DNA from: Phycisphaerae bacterium
GTDB lineage: Bacteria; Planctomycetota; Phycisphaerae; UBA1845; UTPLA1
NCBI GenBank assembly: GCA_023150615.1
Contig: JAKLKO010000007.1
Location: 1-45,005 of the forward strand
Direction of reading: 5' to 3'
Length of the DNA stretch: 45,005 nucleotides
Shown: piece by piece, positions 32,950 to 41,596 of the stretch
How the letters are laid out: the number at the start of each line of letters is the position of its first letter
How positions within the stretch are numbered: the stretch's first letter is position 1
Made by a program: the position numbers and the translations under genes
Notes under the pieces: generated by a model
Database searches by the model: none
Seen by the model: the letters and a program-made list of their open reading frames with translations, nothing else
What the model was told of the DNA's origin: nothing

Positions 32950-33108
32950 TCGGCACACGGGATCGAAGTGCAACGTGCGGCCGACCTGCGTCCGCGCGTC
33001 CGGGCGGCGCATTCTGGCGACGCTCCGGCGTGCGATGGATGCGTCTCCGAAACCATATCGGGAAACCAAGCGGGTCGGCTGCGACCCGATGTATCACAGA
33101 GGTGTTGC

Positions 33109-34779
33109 GTGAACTCGCTATCGCAATCCAATGGGCGCGCGTCGACTTGGCTCGACAACTTCAAGCACGACGCCCTTTCGTCACTGGTTGTATTCCTCGT
33201 GGCGCTGCCCCTCTCGATGGGCATCGCCATCGCGTCCGGCGTTCCGATGGAGAGCGCGGCCGCCGTCGGAATCGTTACCGCGATCGTCGGCGGATTGCTC
33301 GTCGGCGGTCTGGCGGGCTGCCCCTTGCAGGTGGCGGGGCCCGCGGCGGGACTCGCCGTCATTGTCGCCCAGCTTATCGAACGTCACGGCTGGACCATGC
33401 TCGGCCCGATTCTCCTCGTGGCCGGTGCGATCCAGGCCGCCGCGGGAGCCATGCGCCTCGGGCAGTGGTTCCGGGCCGTATCGCCGGCGCTCGTGCAGGG
33501 CATGCTCTCCGGCATCGGCATCCTGATCTTCGCCGCGCAGTTTCACGTCATGGTCGATGACATCCCGCCCGGCACCGGCAAGGCGTACGGCGGGCTCATC
33601 AATCTGGGCACGATCCCGCGTGCGGTCTGGAAGGGCTTCGCCGAATCGCCCCATCAGGCGGCGGCGGCGATCGGCGTGCTGACGATTCTCGTCATTGTCG
33701 GGTGGAGTTCGCTCGCGCCGAAGAAATGGCGCGTCATCCCCGGACCGCTCGTCGGCGTAACGATCGCGTCGATCGCGGGCGCCGTTTTGTCGCTTCCCCT
33801 CAGCAACATCACGCTACCCGATCACCTCTGGGACGTGATCCACCTCCCGACGGTCGCCGAGTGGTCGCGCATTCCGGACGTTTCGATCCTGATGGCTGGT
33901 CTGGCTCTCGCGTTCGTCGCGAGCGCCGAGTCGTTGCTCTCGGCGACTGCGGTTGACGCGATGCAGCAGCGCGCGCCGCGCACCAAGTACGACCGCGAGT
34001 TGGTCGCACAGGGCGTCGGTAACATGACGTGCGGCCTGCTCGGCGTATTGCCCATCACCGGCGTGATCGTCCGCAGCAGCGCCAACGTCCTGGCCGGCGC
34101 ACGGACCCGCGCATCGACGATGTTCCACGGACTCTGGTTGCTCGCGTTTGCCGTCGCGGCACCAGGCCTGCTTCGACTGATCCCCATCTCCAGCCTGGCC
34201 GCCGTCCTCGTGTTTACGGGGTACAAGCTGATGAACTTCAAGGCGGTCAGCGCGCTTCGCGCGTTCGGTCGCGGAGAAGTCGCCGTCTATGCCGTCACGT
34301 TGCTCACCGTCGTGGCGATCGATCTGCTGACCGGTGTGGTCGTCGGCATCGGCGTCGCGTTGGCCCGACTGCTCTATGTCCTGTCTCACCTCAAGATCGC
34401 TGTCGAGCCCGATCCGGCGCACGGCCGCTCGATCATACGGCTCGCCGGCACCGCTTCGTTCATCCGGCTGCCCCAACTGGCCGCGGCCCTCGAGAAAGTC
34501 CCGCCCGACACCGAGTTGCACGTGCACTTCGAAGGGCTCGACTACATCGATCACGCGTGCCTCGATCTGCTCATCAAGTGGAAGGAGCAGCACGAGGCCG
34601 CGGGTGGACGCCTCGTGATCGATTGGGGAGACCTCGCGGCGATGTTCCCTGCCGGCGCTCTCGCCGGCGCGACACCCGCCGGTCGGCCGGCCATCGAGCC
34701 CGACACTTCGCCGGCAGAAACCCTGCCGACGACCGCGCGCCGACCGGTCACAGCGGGATCTGGCGCCGGCCAGAATTGA
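33109..34779 (+). CDS. SulP-family anion transporter with STAS domain
   Basis: This 556-aa membrane protein starts at GTG 33109, after AGAGGTG; the earlier open frame has no domain. It shows the SulP pattern: FLVALPLSMGIAIASG near the start, a dozen hydrophobic helices, ESLLSATAVDAM, GVLPITGVIVRSSANV, then a C-terminal STAS domain (about 440-525) with the DYIDHACLDLL block. SulP proteins carry sulfate, bicarbonate or other anions. Next to a carbonic anhydrase, bicarbonate is the most likely substrate, by analogy with BicA-type transporters, but the sequence alone does not decide. Confidence 0.92.
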   Translation: MNSLSQSNGRASTWLDNFKHDALSSLVVFLVALPLSMGIAIASGVPMESAAAVGIVTAIVGGLLVGGLAGCPLQVAGPAAGLAVIVAQLIERHGWTMLGPILLVAGAIQAAAGAMRLGQWFRAVSPALVQGMLSGIGILIFAAQFHVMVDDIPPGTGKAYGGLINLGTIPRAVWKGFAESPHQAAAAIGVLTILVIVGWSSLAPKKWRVIPGPLVGVTIASIAGAVLSLPLSNITLPDHLWDVIHLPTVAEWSRIPDVSILMAGLALAFVASAESLLSATAVDAMQQRAPRTKYDRELVAQGVGNMTCGLLGVLPITGVIVRSSANVLAGARTRASTMFHGLWLLAFAVAAPGLLRLIPISSLAAVLVFTGYKLMNFKAVSALRAFGRGEVAVYAVTLLTVVAIDLLTGVVVGIGVALARLLYVLSHLKIAVEPDPAHGRSIIRLAGTASFIRLPQLAAALEKVPPDTELHVHFEGLDYIDHACLDLLIKWKEQHEAAGGRLVIDWGDLAAMFPAGALAGATPAGRPAIEPDTSPAETLPTTARRPVTAGSGAGQN

Positions 34780-34815
34780 TCGAGATCGGAGACCGTCCGC
34801 GTCCCGTCGCGTCCG

Positions 34816-35421
34816 TCAATCGCGCGGTGGAAAGCGCGCGAGGATGTTCCGCACCGCGGCGCGGACGCGTTCGTTGCGCTCCGCATCATCGGCGGCCACC
34901 TTGATCTGTCCCTCGGCCGATCCGCGCCACAGGAGGCGCGAGGCTTGCGAGTCGACGATGTCGATGATCAGCGCGCCGTGCTCATAGGTCGAGACCTGCC
35001 GCTTCGGTCCGAATCCCCATTTCCCGTCCGGACCGTACCCCCACGCGTACGTTTCGCCGTACCCGTATTTGTCGTTCAGCATCCGCGCATCGAGCTTTGA
35101 ATCGAGCACGACGTGAAACCCCACGAGAAGGTCCGCCGCGGCACGATCGGACTTCTCGTAGCCCTTCGCGGCCAGCTCTTCGTCGATCGCCGCGGACACG
35201 CGCGCCTCGACCGCCGCGCGGTTCATGCGCGGATCCGGTTGGATCTGCACCCGCTCCGCGAGGTAGGCGTATTTGCCCGCTGTCGGGATGCGGACATTGC
35301 GATCGTAATCTATGGCCACGCGCATCGGATGTTCGGCGCACGCCAATCCGATCCAGAGCAGGGCCATCGCTCCGCCGATTGAACCGACCCGGACCGCCCC
35401 CGGCAAGCGTCTCGATAGCAT
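34816..35421 (-). CDS. DUF4136-family lipoprotein
   Basis: This 201-aa protein starts after an AGAGGG. The signal (residues about 12-27) ends in a lipobox-like GLAC with C28, so it is probably lipid-anchored. The body follows the DUF4136 pattern: VAIDYDRNVRIPTAGKYAYL, an AAVEARVSAAIDEELAAKGYEK helix, DLLVGFHVVLDSK, and a Gly/Tyr-rich turn (YGYGETYAWGYGPDGKWGFG), closing with LIIDIVDSQASRLLWRGSAEG. Function of the family is unknown; it is usually an envelope protein. It follows the bc operon's pentahaem gene by 125 bp on the same strand and may share its transcript. Confidence 0.8.
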   Translation of the reverse strand: MLSRRLPGAVRVGSIGGAMALLWIGLACAEHPMRVAIDYDRNVRIPTAGKYAYLAERVQIQPDPRMNRAAVEARVSAAIDEELAAKGYEKSDRAAADLLVGFHVVLDSKLDARMLNDKYGYGETYAWGYGPDGKWGFGPKRQVSTYEHGALIIDIVDSQASRLLWRGSAEGQIKVAADDAERNERVRAAVRNILARFPPRD

Positions 35422-35546
35422 GGTGTGAACCCTCTGACTCGCCCGGTCGACCTCGGTACCGCGTTTCTCGACCCGCGCACCACCGCCGGACTCGAGCGGA
35501 GTCTAATGCCCGGGCGTCGAACCCGCCATCCACCGGCGCGCGCCAA

Positions 35547-36554
35547 TCAAGGAGGATGTTTCGAACCGGACCGCCGGTCGCCGCCCAGGTCCAGTCCGCT
35601 CGCATGTTCGAGACAATAGGTGCGCTTGTAGAACAGGAGCAGCGCTACGAACGCCAGGAGGAACGCGCAGACGCCAAGCCCAACGACCGTCTGCCGGCGA
35701 CGCATCGCGCGGACCTGTTCGAGCAGTTGATGTGTGCGCGTCGTTCGCTCCGCGAGCGCCTGAATCTCGCCCGCGAACCCGTTGATCTCACGCATGTCGA
35801 AGCTGTGAAAGACGCGTCGCAGCCGCGAATGCACCTCGCGACCGTGCTCCTGAAGCCCGGCCAGCTCCAGGCTGCGATAGCCGCGTTCCACGAGCGCCTC
35901 GTACTGCTTCGATGCATCGTCGATCAGCGCCGCGGTGCCCGCCAGCGTCTTCTTGATCTGCCCCACCGCCTCCATCGTCGGGGCCTGGTGGCACGGCGCG
36001 CAGCGACCGCCCTCCTCCCGGCTTCGCGTGTCGACGATCTCCAGCGTGGCCGTGTGGATCTCGTGCGTGCTTGTCCCGTCCGGCCGGCGCGCGTGACAGT
36101 AGAGGCAGGTCGGATCGCCGTTGTCCCCGTGCGGACTGCCGAGGTGCTTCTCCTTCACGAGCCCGTGGCACTTGCCGCAGAAGTAGGACACCTCGCGCCC
36201 GCGGACCCGACTCACAAACTGCTCCGGGCCGCGCTGGAGGGCCAGCAGTCGCGGATCGCGCGCCTGGTGCGACGCGTTCTTGAACTCGTCGGCGCTGCGA
36301 AACTGCTCCGGCCGAAGCGATGCGTCGCCGCCGTGACAACCCTCGCAACCCACGCCGTTCGCGTAATGCACGCTCTTCTTCCACTCGAGGTGCGTGATCT
36401 CGCCCAGTCGGCCGGACAGGTTCTCATGGCATCGGACACACGCATTCTGCGCGAACGCGTCCTCGCCGCCCGCGCCGGCCGGCGGCGGTGCCTCGGCGTT
36501 CGGAGCCGCGAGCACGACGGAACACGACAGGAGAATCACGCAGAGCGCGGTCAT
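35547..36554 (-). CDS. Pentahaem cytochrome c with C-terminal membrane anchor
   Basis: This 335-aa protein starts at ATG 36554, which overlaps the subunit IV stop (ATGA). The longer frame reading back to 36917 lies inside the next gene. A signal peptide (about 1-16) is followed by five CXXCH sites: CVRCH, CEGCH, CGKCH, CLYCH and CAPCH. A long helical part comes next, and a membrane helix (VGLGVCAFLLAFVALLLF) sits near the end. It resembles the membrane-linked cytochromes that replace cytochrome c1 or f in bc complexes of anaerobes and planctomycetes. Probable electron exit of the Rieske/cytochrome b complex. Confidence 0.88.
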   Translation of the reverse strand: MTALCVILLSCSVVLAAPNAEAPPPAGAGGEDAFAQNACVRCHENLSGRLGEITHLEWKKSVHYANGVGCEGCHGGDASLRPEQFRSADEFKNASHQARDPRLLALQRGPEQFVSRVRGREVSYFCGKCHGLVKEKHLGSPHGDNGDPTCLYCHARRPDGTSTHEIHTATLEIVDTRSREEGGRCAPCHQAPTMEAVGQIKKTLAGTAALIDDASKQYEALVERGYRSLELAGLQEHGREVHSRLRRVFHSFDMREINGFAGEIQALAERTTRTHQLLEQVRAMRRRQTVVGLGVCAFLLAFVALLLFYKRTYCLEHASGLDLGGDRRSGSKHPP

Positions 36555-37135
36555 GACGCGTCCTCCATCTCCGACGACTCGTCCGCCAGCAGCCGTCGAA
36601 TCGCCACGCGCTCGCGAACGAGCAACACGTAGAAGATGATTACCGCCGCCAGCGCCAGTGCGAGAACGAGCGGACTGGGTGGCCAGATCGCCGCGAACGT
36701 CAGCACGAGAAACAGGACGACGACGATCGTCGTGACCATGTAGTAGATCCACCCGGGCGGGTGATTCGCGCGCCGCCGATACCAGAATGGAAGCAGCAAC
36801 AGTGCAAGCCCAAAAACGCCCTGCGACAGCACGCCGAGGAGCTTGCCGTCGATCCCGAACCAGACCTGCGGATACTCCATTAGCTTCAAGTACTGATAGA
36901 CCGCCAGGAAATACCACTCGGGCTTGATGTGCTCCGGTGTCACGCGTGGATTCGCCGGCTCGTCCTCATGGACCATGCCGGTGATTCCCACCCACTCCAG
37001 GATCGTCGGCAGCGTCACCAATACCATGACCACCGTCAGCGTGCACAGGACCACGACGACCATGCGGATGATCTCGTTCGGCCAGAACGGCTCAAGCTGT
37101 CGCGGACGATACTGATCGCGGTAGTCGACGGCCAT
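36551..37135 (-). CDS. petD: Cytochrome b/b6 C-terminal subunit (subunit IV-like)
   Basis: This 194-aa protein corresponds to the C-terminal half of cytochrome b, a separate protein in b6f-type complexes. It has the ANPRVTPEHIKPEWYFLAVYQYL segment, which contains the PEWY motif of the quinol-oxidation (Qo) site, then three membrane helices. GAGAGGTGG precedes ATG 37135. It is encoded 14 bp after cytochrome b. The split arrangement with a b6-like partner supports a b6f/bc hybrid as in Firmicutes and anammox bacteria. Confidence 0.92.
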   Translation of the reverse strand: MAVDYRDQYRPRQLEPFWPNEIIRMVVVVLCTLTVVMVLVTLPTILEWVGITGMVHEDEPANPRVTPEHIKPEWYFLAVYQYLKLMEYPQVWFGIDGKLLGVLSQGVFGLALLLLPFWYRRRANHPPGWIYYMVTTIVVVLFLVLTFAAIWPPSPLVLALALAAVIIFYVLLVRERVAIRRLLADESSEMEDAS

Positions 37136-37148
37136 CGCGCACCACCTC

Positions 37149-37808
37149 TCAGAGCGGCCGGGAAATCCCGGTTCGCCGGATCATCATGAAGTGCATGACC
37201 ATGAACGCGCTAATCATGCCGGGCAGGATCCATACGTGCATCGCGTAGAAGAACCCGAGCGTCTCGCCGCTGATGACGTTCCCGCGGCGAAGCCACTCGA
37301 CGAGGCTCTCGCCAACCACCGGCACCGCGCCCGGGATCTCCGTGCCCACCTTCGCTCCCCAAAAGCTGAGTTGCGTCCACGGCAACAGGTACCCCGTGAA
37401 CGCCATCTGCGTCGTCAGGATCAGCAGGATCACGCCGCTGACCCAGTGCAGCTCGCGCGGCTTGCGGTAGATCTTGAAGTACGCCACCCGCGCCATGTGC
37501 ATCATGACCAGCACGATCATGACGTTCGCGCCGACCGCGTGCACCCGCTGGATCAGCCAGCCCATCGGCACGTTCGACTTGATGAACGTGACGCTGTCCC
37601 ACGCTCGAGCCGGGTCCGGCTTGTAGTACATCAGCAGCAGTGCCCCCGAGAAGACCTGGATCAGAAAGACGAGCAGCGACAGCCCGCCGAAGCACGCGGC
37701 CCAGCCCAGCGTCCGCGGCACGAGCTTCTTCGTGACGTTCTTCTCGATCAGCGGTCGGATCTTGTACCGCTCGTCCAACGCATCGGTTATCCGCTCTACC
37801 GTCTGCAT
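37149..37808 (-). CDS. petB: Cytochrome b (b6-like, short form)
   Basis: This 219-aa protein is the N-terminal, four-helix half of cytochrome b. Haem ligands are H90 (QRVHAVGAN), H104 (MMHMARV), H191 (YAMHVWIL) and H206 (VMHFMMI). The second pair is separated by 14 residues, the b6 spacing rather than the bc1 spacing. FTGYLLPWTQLSFWGAKVGTEIPGAVP matches the conserved Qo region. AGAGGGACG precedes ATG 37808. With the Rieske protein upstream and subunit IV downstream it forms the quinol-oxidising core. Confidence 0.95.
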   Translation of the reverse strand: MQTVERITDALDERYKIRPLIEKNVTKKLVPRTLGWAACFGGLSLLVFLIQVFSGALLLMYYKPDPARAWDSVTFIKSNVPMGWLIQRVHAVGANVMIVLVMMHMARVAYFKIYRKPRELHWVSGVILLILTTQMAFTGYLLPWTQLSFWGAKVGTEIPGAVPVVGESLVEWLRRGNVISGETLGFFYAMHVWILPGMISAFMVMHFMMIRRTGISRPL

Positions 37809-37821
37809 GCGACGTCCCTCT

Positions 37822-38262
37822 TCACCCGATGACGACGTTGCCCTCGCTCAATTGAAATGGCACGGCGGCGAGCGGCTTGCTCACCGGCCCGCTCACCGGA
37901 CGGCCCTGGTCATCGAACACCGCGCCGTGACACGGGCAGTGAAACACGTGCTTGACGTTGTCCCACGCCACGAGGCAGCCGAGGTGGCTGCACGAAGCGC
38001 TGAGGACCTTTGGCGTTCGCCCGGTGTACAGGATGACGATCTGCTGGCCCTGCCAGTCGACGTACCGCGCCTGATCCTCCTGAAGTTCCGCCACCGGCAC
38101 TTTGATCGTGGTGACGCCTTCCACGCTGGCCGGCCGACCAAGGAACGCGACGACCGGATACGCCACCGCGCCGGCCGACGTCGCCCCCATCGCACCGATG
38201 CACAACTCGACAAACCCGCGCCGTGACGGCTTCTGCGACCCGGTTGGTTCATCCTGCGTCAT
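37822..38262 (-). CDS. Rieske [2Fe-2S] protein
   Basis: This 146-aa protein has a Tat-type start (SRRGFVEL, followed by a hydrophobic helix) and both Rieske boxes: C91-S-H93-L-G-C96 and C109-P-C111-H112-G-A. It accepts the first electron from quinol at cytochrome b. ATG 38262 overlaps the stop of the TPR gene by one base (TGATG); a GTG three bases earlier is a weaker choice. The pair of Cys in CSHLGC and CPCH that forms the disulfide of bc-type Rieske proteins is kept. Confidence 0.95.
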   Translation of the reverse strand: MTQDEPTGSQKPSRRGFVELCIGAMGATSAGAVAYPVVAFLGRPASVEGVTTIKVPVAELQEDQARYVDWQGQQIVILYTGRTPKVLSASCSHLGCLVAWDNVKHVFHCPCHGAVFDDQGRPVSGPVSKPLAAVPFQLSEGNVVIG

Positions 38263-39308
38263 CACTTGCCTCCTCCGGATGCGGCCGCTTCCTGCCGCAA
38301 CAGCAATTCCGCGGATTTGCGGTAACTGCCAGCCGCCTCCTTCATGCGGCCGGCCTGCTCGAAGACGACGCCAAGCAGGAAGTGCGCCTCGGCGTTATTG
38401 GGCTGCGTCGCCAGCAGGCCGCGGATGCTCTCTTCCGCCTTCGGAAGTTCGTCACCGCCGCGCAGCGCCTGCACATAAGCCAGTCCCAGCGCCACGTCCG
38501 CCGACCCCGCGTCCAGCTTCGCCGCCGCGCGGAAGTGTTCCTCCGCCTCCGCGAGCCGCTGCCGATGCACCGCGATCCGGCCCAGGCCGACTCGTGCCGC
38601 CGCACATCCCGGATCGACCGTCAGCGCCTCGCGGTACTTGTCGTGCGCCAGGTCTTCCATGCCGCTCCGTACAAGCTGGTGCGCGAGTTCCGTCAGGCGG
38701 GCGGCCCGCCGTACGGGTTCCGTCGCCGCCGGTGCCGACGTTGGGTGGAGCGTGCGCTCAAACGTCGCCTCTGAGATTCGTCCGGCCGCGAGCAGCATCG
38801 AGTCGCGAAGCATGTCGTCGAACGCCGCCGACATGCCGGCGAACGCGTGAACGACCCGCGATTCCGCGTCGATGACGACCACGCTCGGGATGACCGACAC
38901 TTGGTATGCCGCAAAGGCCCGCCGGTCTCGATCATGCAGTATCGCAACGGTCACCCGGTTCTTGCGGGCCGATTCCAGCAGCGCGGCCGGTTCCGATTGC
39001 TGCGTCATCACCATTGCGCAGGACGGCGCCTTCCCTTCGAATCGCGGATCGCGCAACAACTCCTGAGTTTTCGAGATGGCCTTCAGGCTGCGCTCGTGAT
39101 AGAGCTCTCCGAAGATGAGCACGATGGCTCGCCCACGCTGTCCCTGGAGCGAGAATCGCTCACCCGACAGGGTGTTCAACTCCAGCGGCGGCGAGGCCTG
39201 TCCCCGACGCAGTTCCGTGATTGCGATGGCCGCGCGGCCCGTTCCGAGCACGAACAGGACCATCCAGGCGGCGCGCCCGAGGCGCGGCAGGTTTTCCGTT
39301 GCCCTCAT
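38262..39308 (-). CDS. Thioredoxin-fold plus TPR protein, no redox cysteines
   Basis: This 348-aa protein starts at ATG 39308, which overlaps the cytochrome stop (ATGA). A signal or anchor (WMVLFVLGTGRAAIAI) leads to a TlpA/AhpC-like domain (residues about 30-190: PPLELNTLSGERFSLQG...RAIVLIFGELYHERSLKA...VSVIPSVVVIDAESRVVHAFAG). The place of the CXXC is taken by GELYHERS, so no thiol-disulfide activity is expected. Residues about 220-340 hold three to four TPR repeats. It may bind apocytochromes or assemble the complex; position between the giant cytochrome and the Rieske gene supports this, but it is inference. Confidence 0.82.
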   Translation of the reverse strand: MRATENLPRLGRAAWMVLFVLGTGRAAIAITELRRGQASPPLELNTLSGERFSLQGQRGRAIVLIFGELYHERSLKAISKTQELLRDPRFEGKAPSCAMVMTQQSEPAALLESARKNRVTVAILHDRDRRAFAAYQVSVIPSVVVIDAESRVVHAFAGMSAAFDDMLRDSMLLAAGRISEATFERTLHPTSAPAATEPVRRAARLTELAHQLVRSGMEDLAHDKYREALTVDPGCAAARVGLGRIAVHRQRLAEAEEHFRAAAKLDAGSADVALGLAYVQALRGGDELPKAEESIRGLLATQPNNAEAHFLLGVVFEQAGRMKEAAGSYRKSAELLLRQEAAASGGGK

Positions 39309-40726
39309 GGTGCGTCTCCCGGTGATGGGGAAGCCTGGCCGGTTGTCGTCGGCACGCGCGAGTAGGTCTCCGGCTTGTGACAGCCGGGCGCGCAGGAACC
39401 GCCGGTTTCCAGCTTCGTGTAATTGATCTCCAGCATCCAGTTCATGTTGCCGAACGGAACGGAGCGCCGGATAAGAAACGGAGACTCCGACGCGTGCACC
39501 TCGTGACAGGCGCGACAGGTCCGTCCCTTCTCCTGGTTGACGTGCAGATGGTGCAGGTTTCGGTCGCCGTCGCGGAAGTTCGTCACGCCGACGCCCGTGG
39601 CACTCGTGACCATCTCGGGACGATGGCAGCCGAAGCACAAGCGATAGTGCGCTTCATTGAACGGGGCGTAGAACTCGGGCGGGTAGTCAGCCGACAGCAG
39701 GCGGAACCGCGACGACGCGTGCGGATCGTGGCACGCCGTGCAGTTCCCCTCGCGAATCGGTCCATGGTGGAACGGATTCGTCCGCAGCATCGTCGCCATG
39801 TCCGGAAGCGTCTGCCCCGACTCGTCCTGCAACGGCTGGTTGTGGCAGGAAAGACACCCGTCCGGCTGGGCATTGCGCTGCAGCTTCGGAAGGTCTGATG
39901 CGTGCCCGACGTGGCAGTCGATGCACGCGTCGTCGCCCGACGCGGGCCCGTGCACGACATCGCTCGAGTCGATCGCGAGGCGGATCGGCTCATGGCATCC
40001 CAAGCAGAGGGAACCGATGTCGGTGCGAAGCAGCGCGGCGGCCTCGCTGGCGTGCGGATTATGACAATCCGTGCAGCGACCATCGACGACCGGCTGGTGC
40101 ACGTGCGCCTGCGTGCGAAGGGCATCGCGGACCTCGGCATGGCACGACGTGCAGCCCTCCTCGGGCGCGCGGGTCAGCAGTGCGCGGTGCCACGAGGAGT
40201 GGGCGTCATGACAGAGGATGCACGCGCCGGCCGCAACCGGCCCGTGCACCACCTTGGATTCGAGGAACCCCAGATCGGAGTGACAGGTCACGCAGAGCTG
40301 CGTGGCGGGATCCGCCCGGAGCATCATGCGGTGCTCCGACCCGTGTGGGTCGTGGCAACCGGTGCAATCGCCCACCGCGACCGGCGCGTGCACGATGTCG
40401 CGCATCGGCAGCGTGTGACACCCGACGCACATGCGCTCCCGCGGCATCGCGATCCGGAACGTGTGCTCGCGCGCATCCTGCTCGGTGTGGCATGCCGCGC
40501 AGTTGCGCTGCAGCACCGGGCCGTGCACGACCGGCCGGTTCACAATGTCGTCGTGGCACCCGCTGCCCAGGCACGTCGTGGTCCGCTCCTGCGGTCGAAC
40601 CCGCGCGGGCCGCGACGCCGCATCGCCGGTCGGGTCCGCCCGCGCGTCATCATGCGCCACTGACACCAGCACGCCCAGGACCACCAGCTCTCGAACCACG
40701 CGTCGCATGGACATCCGCCCAGGCAT
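39305..40726 (-). CDS. Giant multihaem cytochrome c (15 haem sites)
   Basis: This 473-aa exported protein has a signal peptide (about 1-30), 13 CXXCH motifs and two CX3CH motifs (CLGSGCH near the start, CAPGCH near the end), so up to 15 haems c. Many repeats read VHGP followed by CxxCHD.H, typical of long chain-like cytochromes. The last 170 residues match the end of the 17-site cytochrome at 27336-29030. The gene is second in the operon, 7 bp after the Rrf2 gene. It should carry electrons between the bc complex and periplasmic partners. Confidence 0.92.
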   Translation of the reverse strand: MPGRMSMRRVVRELVVLGVLVSVAHDDARADPTGDAASRPARVRPQERTTTCLGSGCHDDIVNRPVVHGPVLQRNCAACHTEQDAREHTFRIAMPRERMCVGCHTLPMRDIVHAPVAVGDCTGCHDPHGSEHRMMLRADPATQLCVTCHSDLGFLESKVVHGPVAAGACILCHDAHSSWHRALLTRAPEEGCTSCHAEVRDALRTQAHVHQPVVDGRCTDCHNPHASEAAALLRTDIGSLCLGCHEPIRLAIDSSDVVHGPASGDDACIDCHVGHASDLPKLQRNAQPDGCLSCHNQPLQDESGQTLPDMATMLRTNPFHHGPIREGNCTACHDPHASSRFRLLSADYPPEFYAPFNEAHYRLCFGCHRPEMVTSATGVGVTNFRDGDRNLHHLHVNQEKGRTCRACHEVHASESPFLIRRSVPFGNMNWMLEINYTKLETGGSCAPGCHKPETYSRVPTTTGQASPSPGDAP

Positions 40727-40733
40727 ACCCGGC

Positions 40734-41225
40734 CTACTCTCGCCGTCGCGCGCCGCGCGCGCGTGGCCCGCTTTGCCGCGTCTGCCGTCGCGTTGACGCC
40801 CTGCGCTTCGCCTGTTGCGCCGTCTCGAAGGTGCTGACGTCGCGCAGCGAAAGCTGACGGAGCTTCGACTCGATCCGCCCGCGCTCGACCTGCCAGAATT
40901 CGTGGGTCGGACAATTCCGCTCGTCCGAGCACTCGGCCTGCCCCAGCAGGCAGCGCGGATGCCAGCGATGGCCCTCCACCGCCTCGACGATGTCCATCAG
41001 CGTGATTTCCGGCGCGGGCCGCGCCAGCACGAAGCCGCCCCGGTAGCCGCGCTTGGTCGAAATCAGGCCCGATCGCCCGAGCGCGTGCAGGAGCTTCGAC
41101 AGATAGGCTTGCGGAATCCCCGTTCGATGCGCGATGTGCCGGGCGAGGGTTCGTCGCGCCCCGGCACGATCCAGAATGCTCAGCGCTTGAATCGCGTACC
41201 CGGTCGTCTGCGAAAGGCAAAGCAT
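40734..41225 (-). CDS. Rrf2-family Fe-S transcription regulator (IscR/NsrR-like)
   Basis: This 163-aa protein has the Rrf2 winged helix: LSQTTGYAIQALSIL, then GIPQAYLSKLLHALGRSGLISTKRGYRGGFVLARP. The three cluster Cys are C92-x6-C99-x5-C105 with H108 close by, nearly the same positions as in IscR (C92, C98, C104, H107). It probably senses NO, oxygen or Fe-S status. It is the first gene of the bc operon, so it most likely controls its own promoter and the whole set. The last 25 residues are very basic. Binding sites are probably in the AT-rich block just upstream. Confidence 0.9.
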   Translation of the reverse strand: MLCLSQTTGYAIQALSILDRAGARRTLARHIAHRTGIPQAYLSKLLHALGRSGLISTKRGYRGGFVLARPAPEITLMDIVEAVEGHRWHPRCLLGQAECSDERNCPTHEFWQVERGRIESKLRQLSLRDVSTFETAQQAKRRASTRRQTRQSGPRARGARRRE

Positions 41226-41245
41226 CGGCCACCCTCGGTTTCGCG

Positions 41246-41302
41246 AGCCTACTATATGATGATATCGTTGTCAACATAATTGATGATAAGATTATCTTGA
41301 AA
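41246..41302 (-). promoter_or_regulatory. AT-rich promoter/operator of the Rrf2-bc operon
   Basis: In a GC-rich gap this block is strikingly AT-rich. Read leftwards it has a perfect TTGACA (41274-41269) and, 17 bp on, a weak -10 TAGGCT (41251-41246), 20 bp before the ATG. It contains small dyads GTTG-T-CAAC (41267-41275), GATAA-GA-TTATC and AAGAT-T-ATCTT (about 41285-41299), candidate Rrf2 sites. The rest of the 371-bp gap to the CDF gene (41303-41596) shows nothing I can identify. Confidence 0.5.
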
Positions 41303-41596
41303 ATTGCTCGCTCCGGATCGCCCCGTCGGCCGCACCGCGGTGCACTCGCCAGTCCCCACCGCGCAGCGACTCAGAGATCTTCGTATCCGGCGATCTGGAT
41401 GCGGCGGGCATCCCCCGCAGTGACCACGCCGTCTGCCCACGCCGGCCGCAGCCTGCCCCAAACTACGGAAGGGGCCGACCCCCTGTCGATTCGCTCGCCG
41501 CCTCGGCCCGCTCGCACTCCGGCGGCTGTAGATTCCGGAGTTGCAACCGGCAATCCGGACGCGAGAATCCGGAATTGACGTTTCTCGGGAACACGC

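Noticed and set aside
35097..36632. 511-aa plus-strand frame
   Set aside because: It is antisense to the DUF4136 and pentahaem cytochrome genes; no domain.
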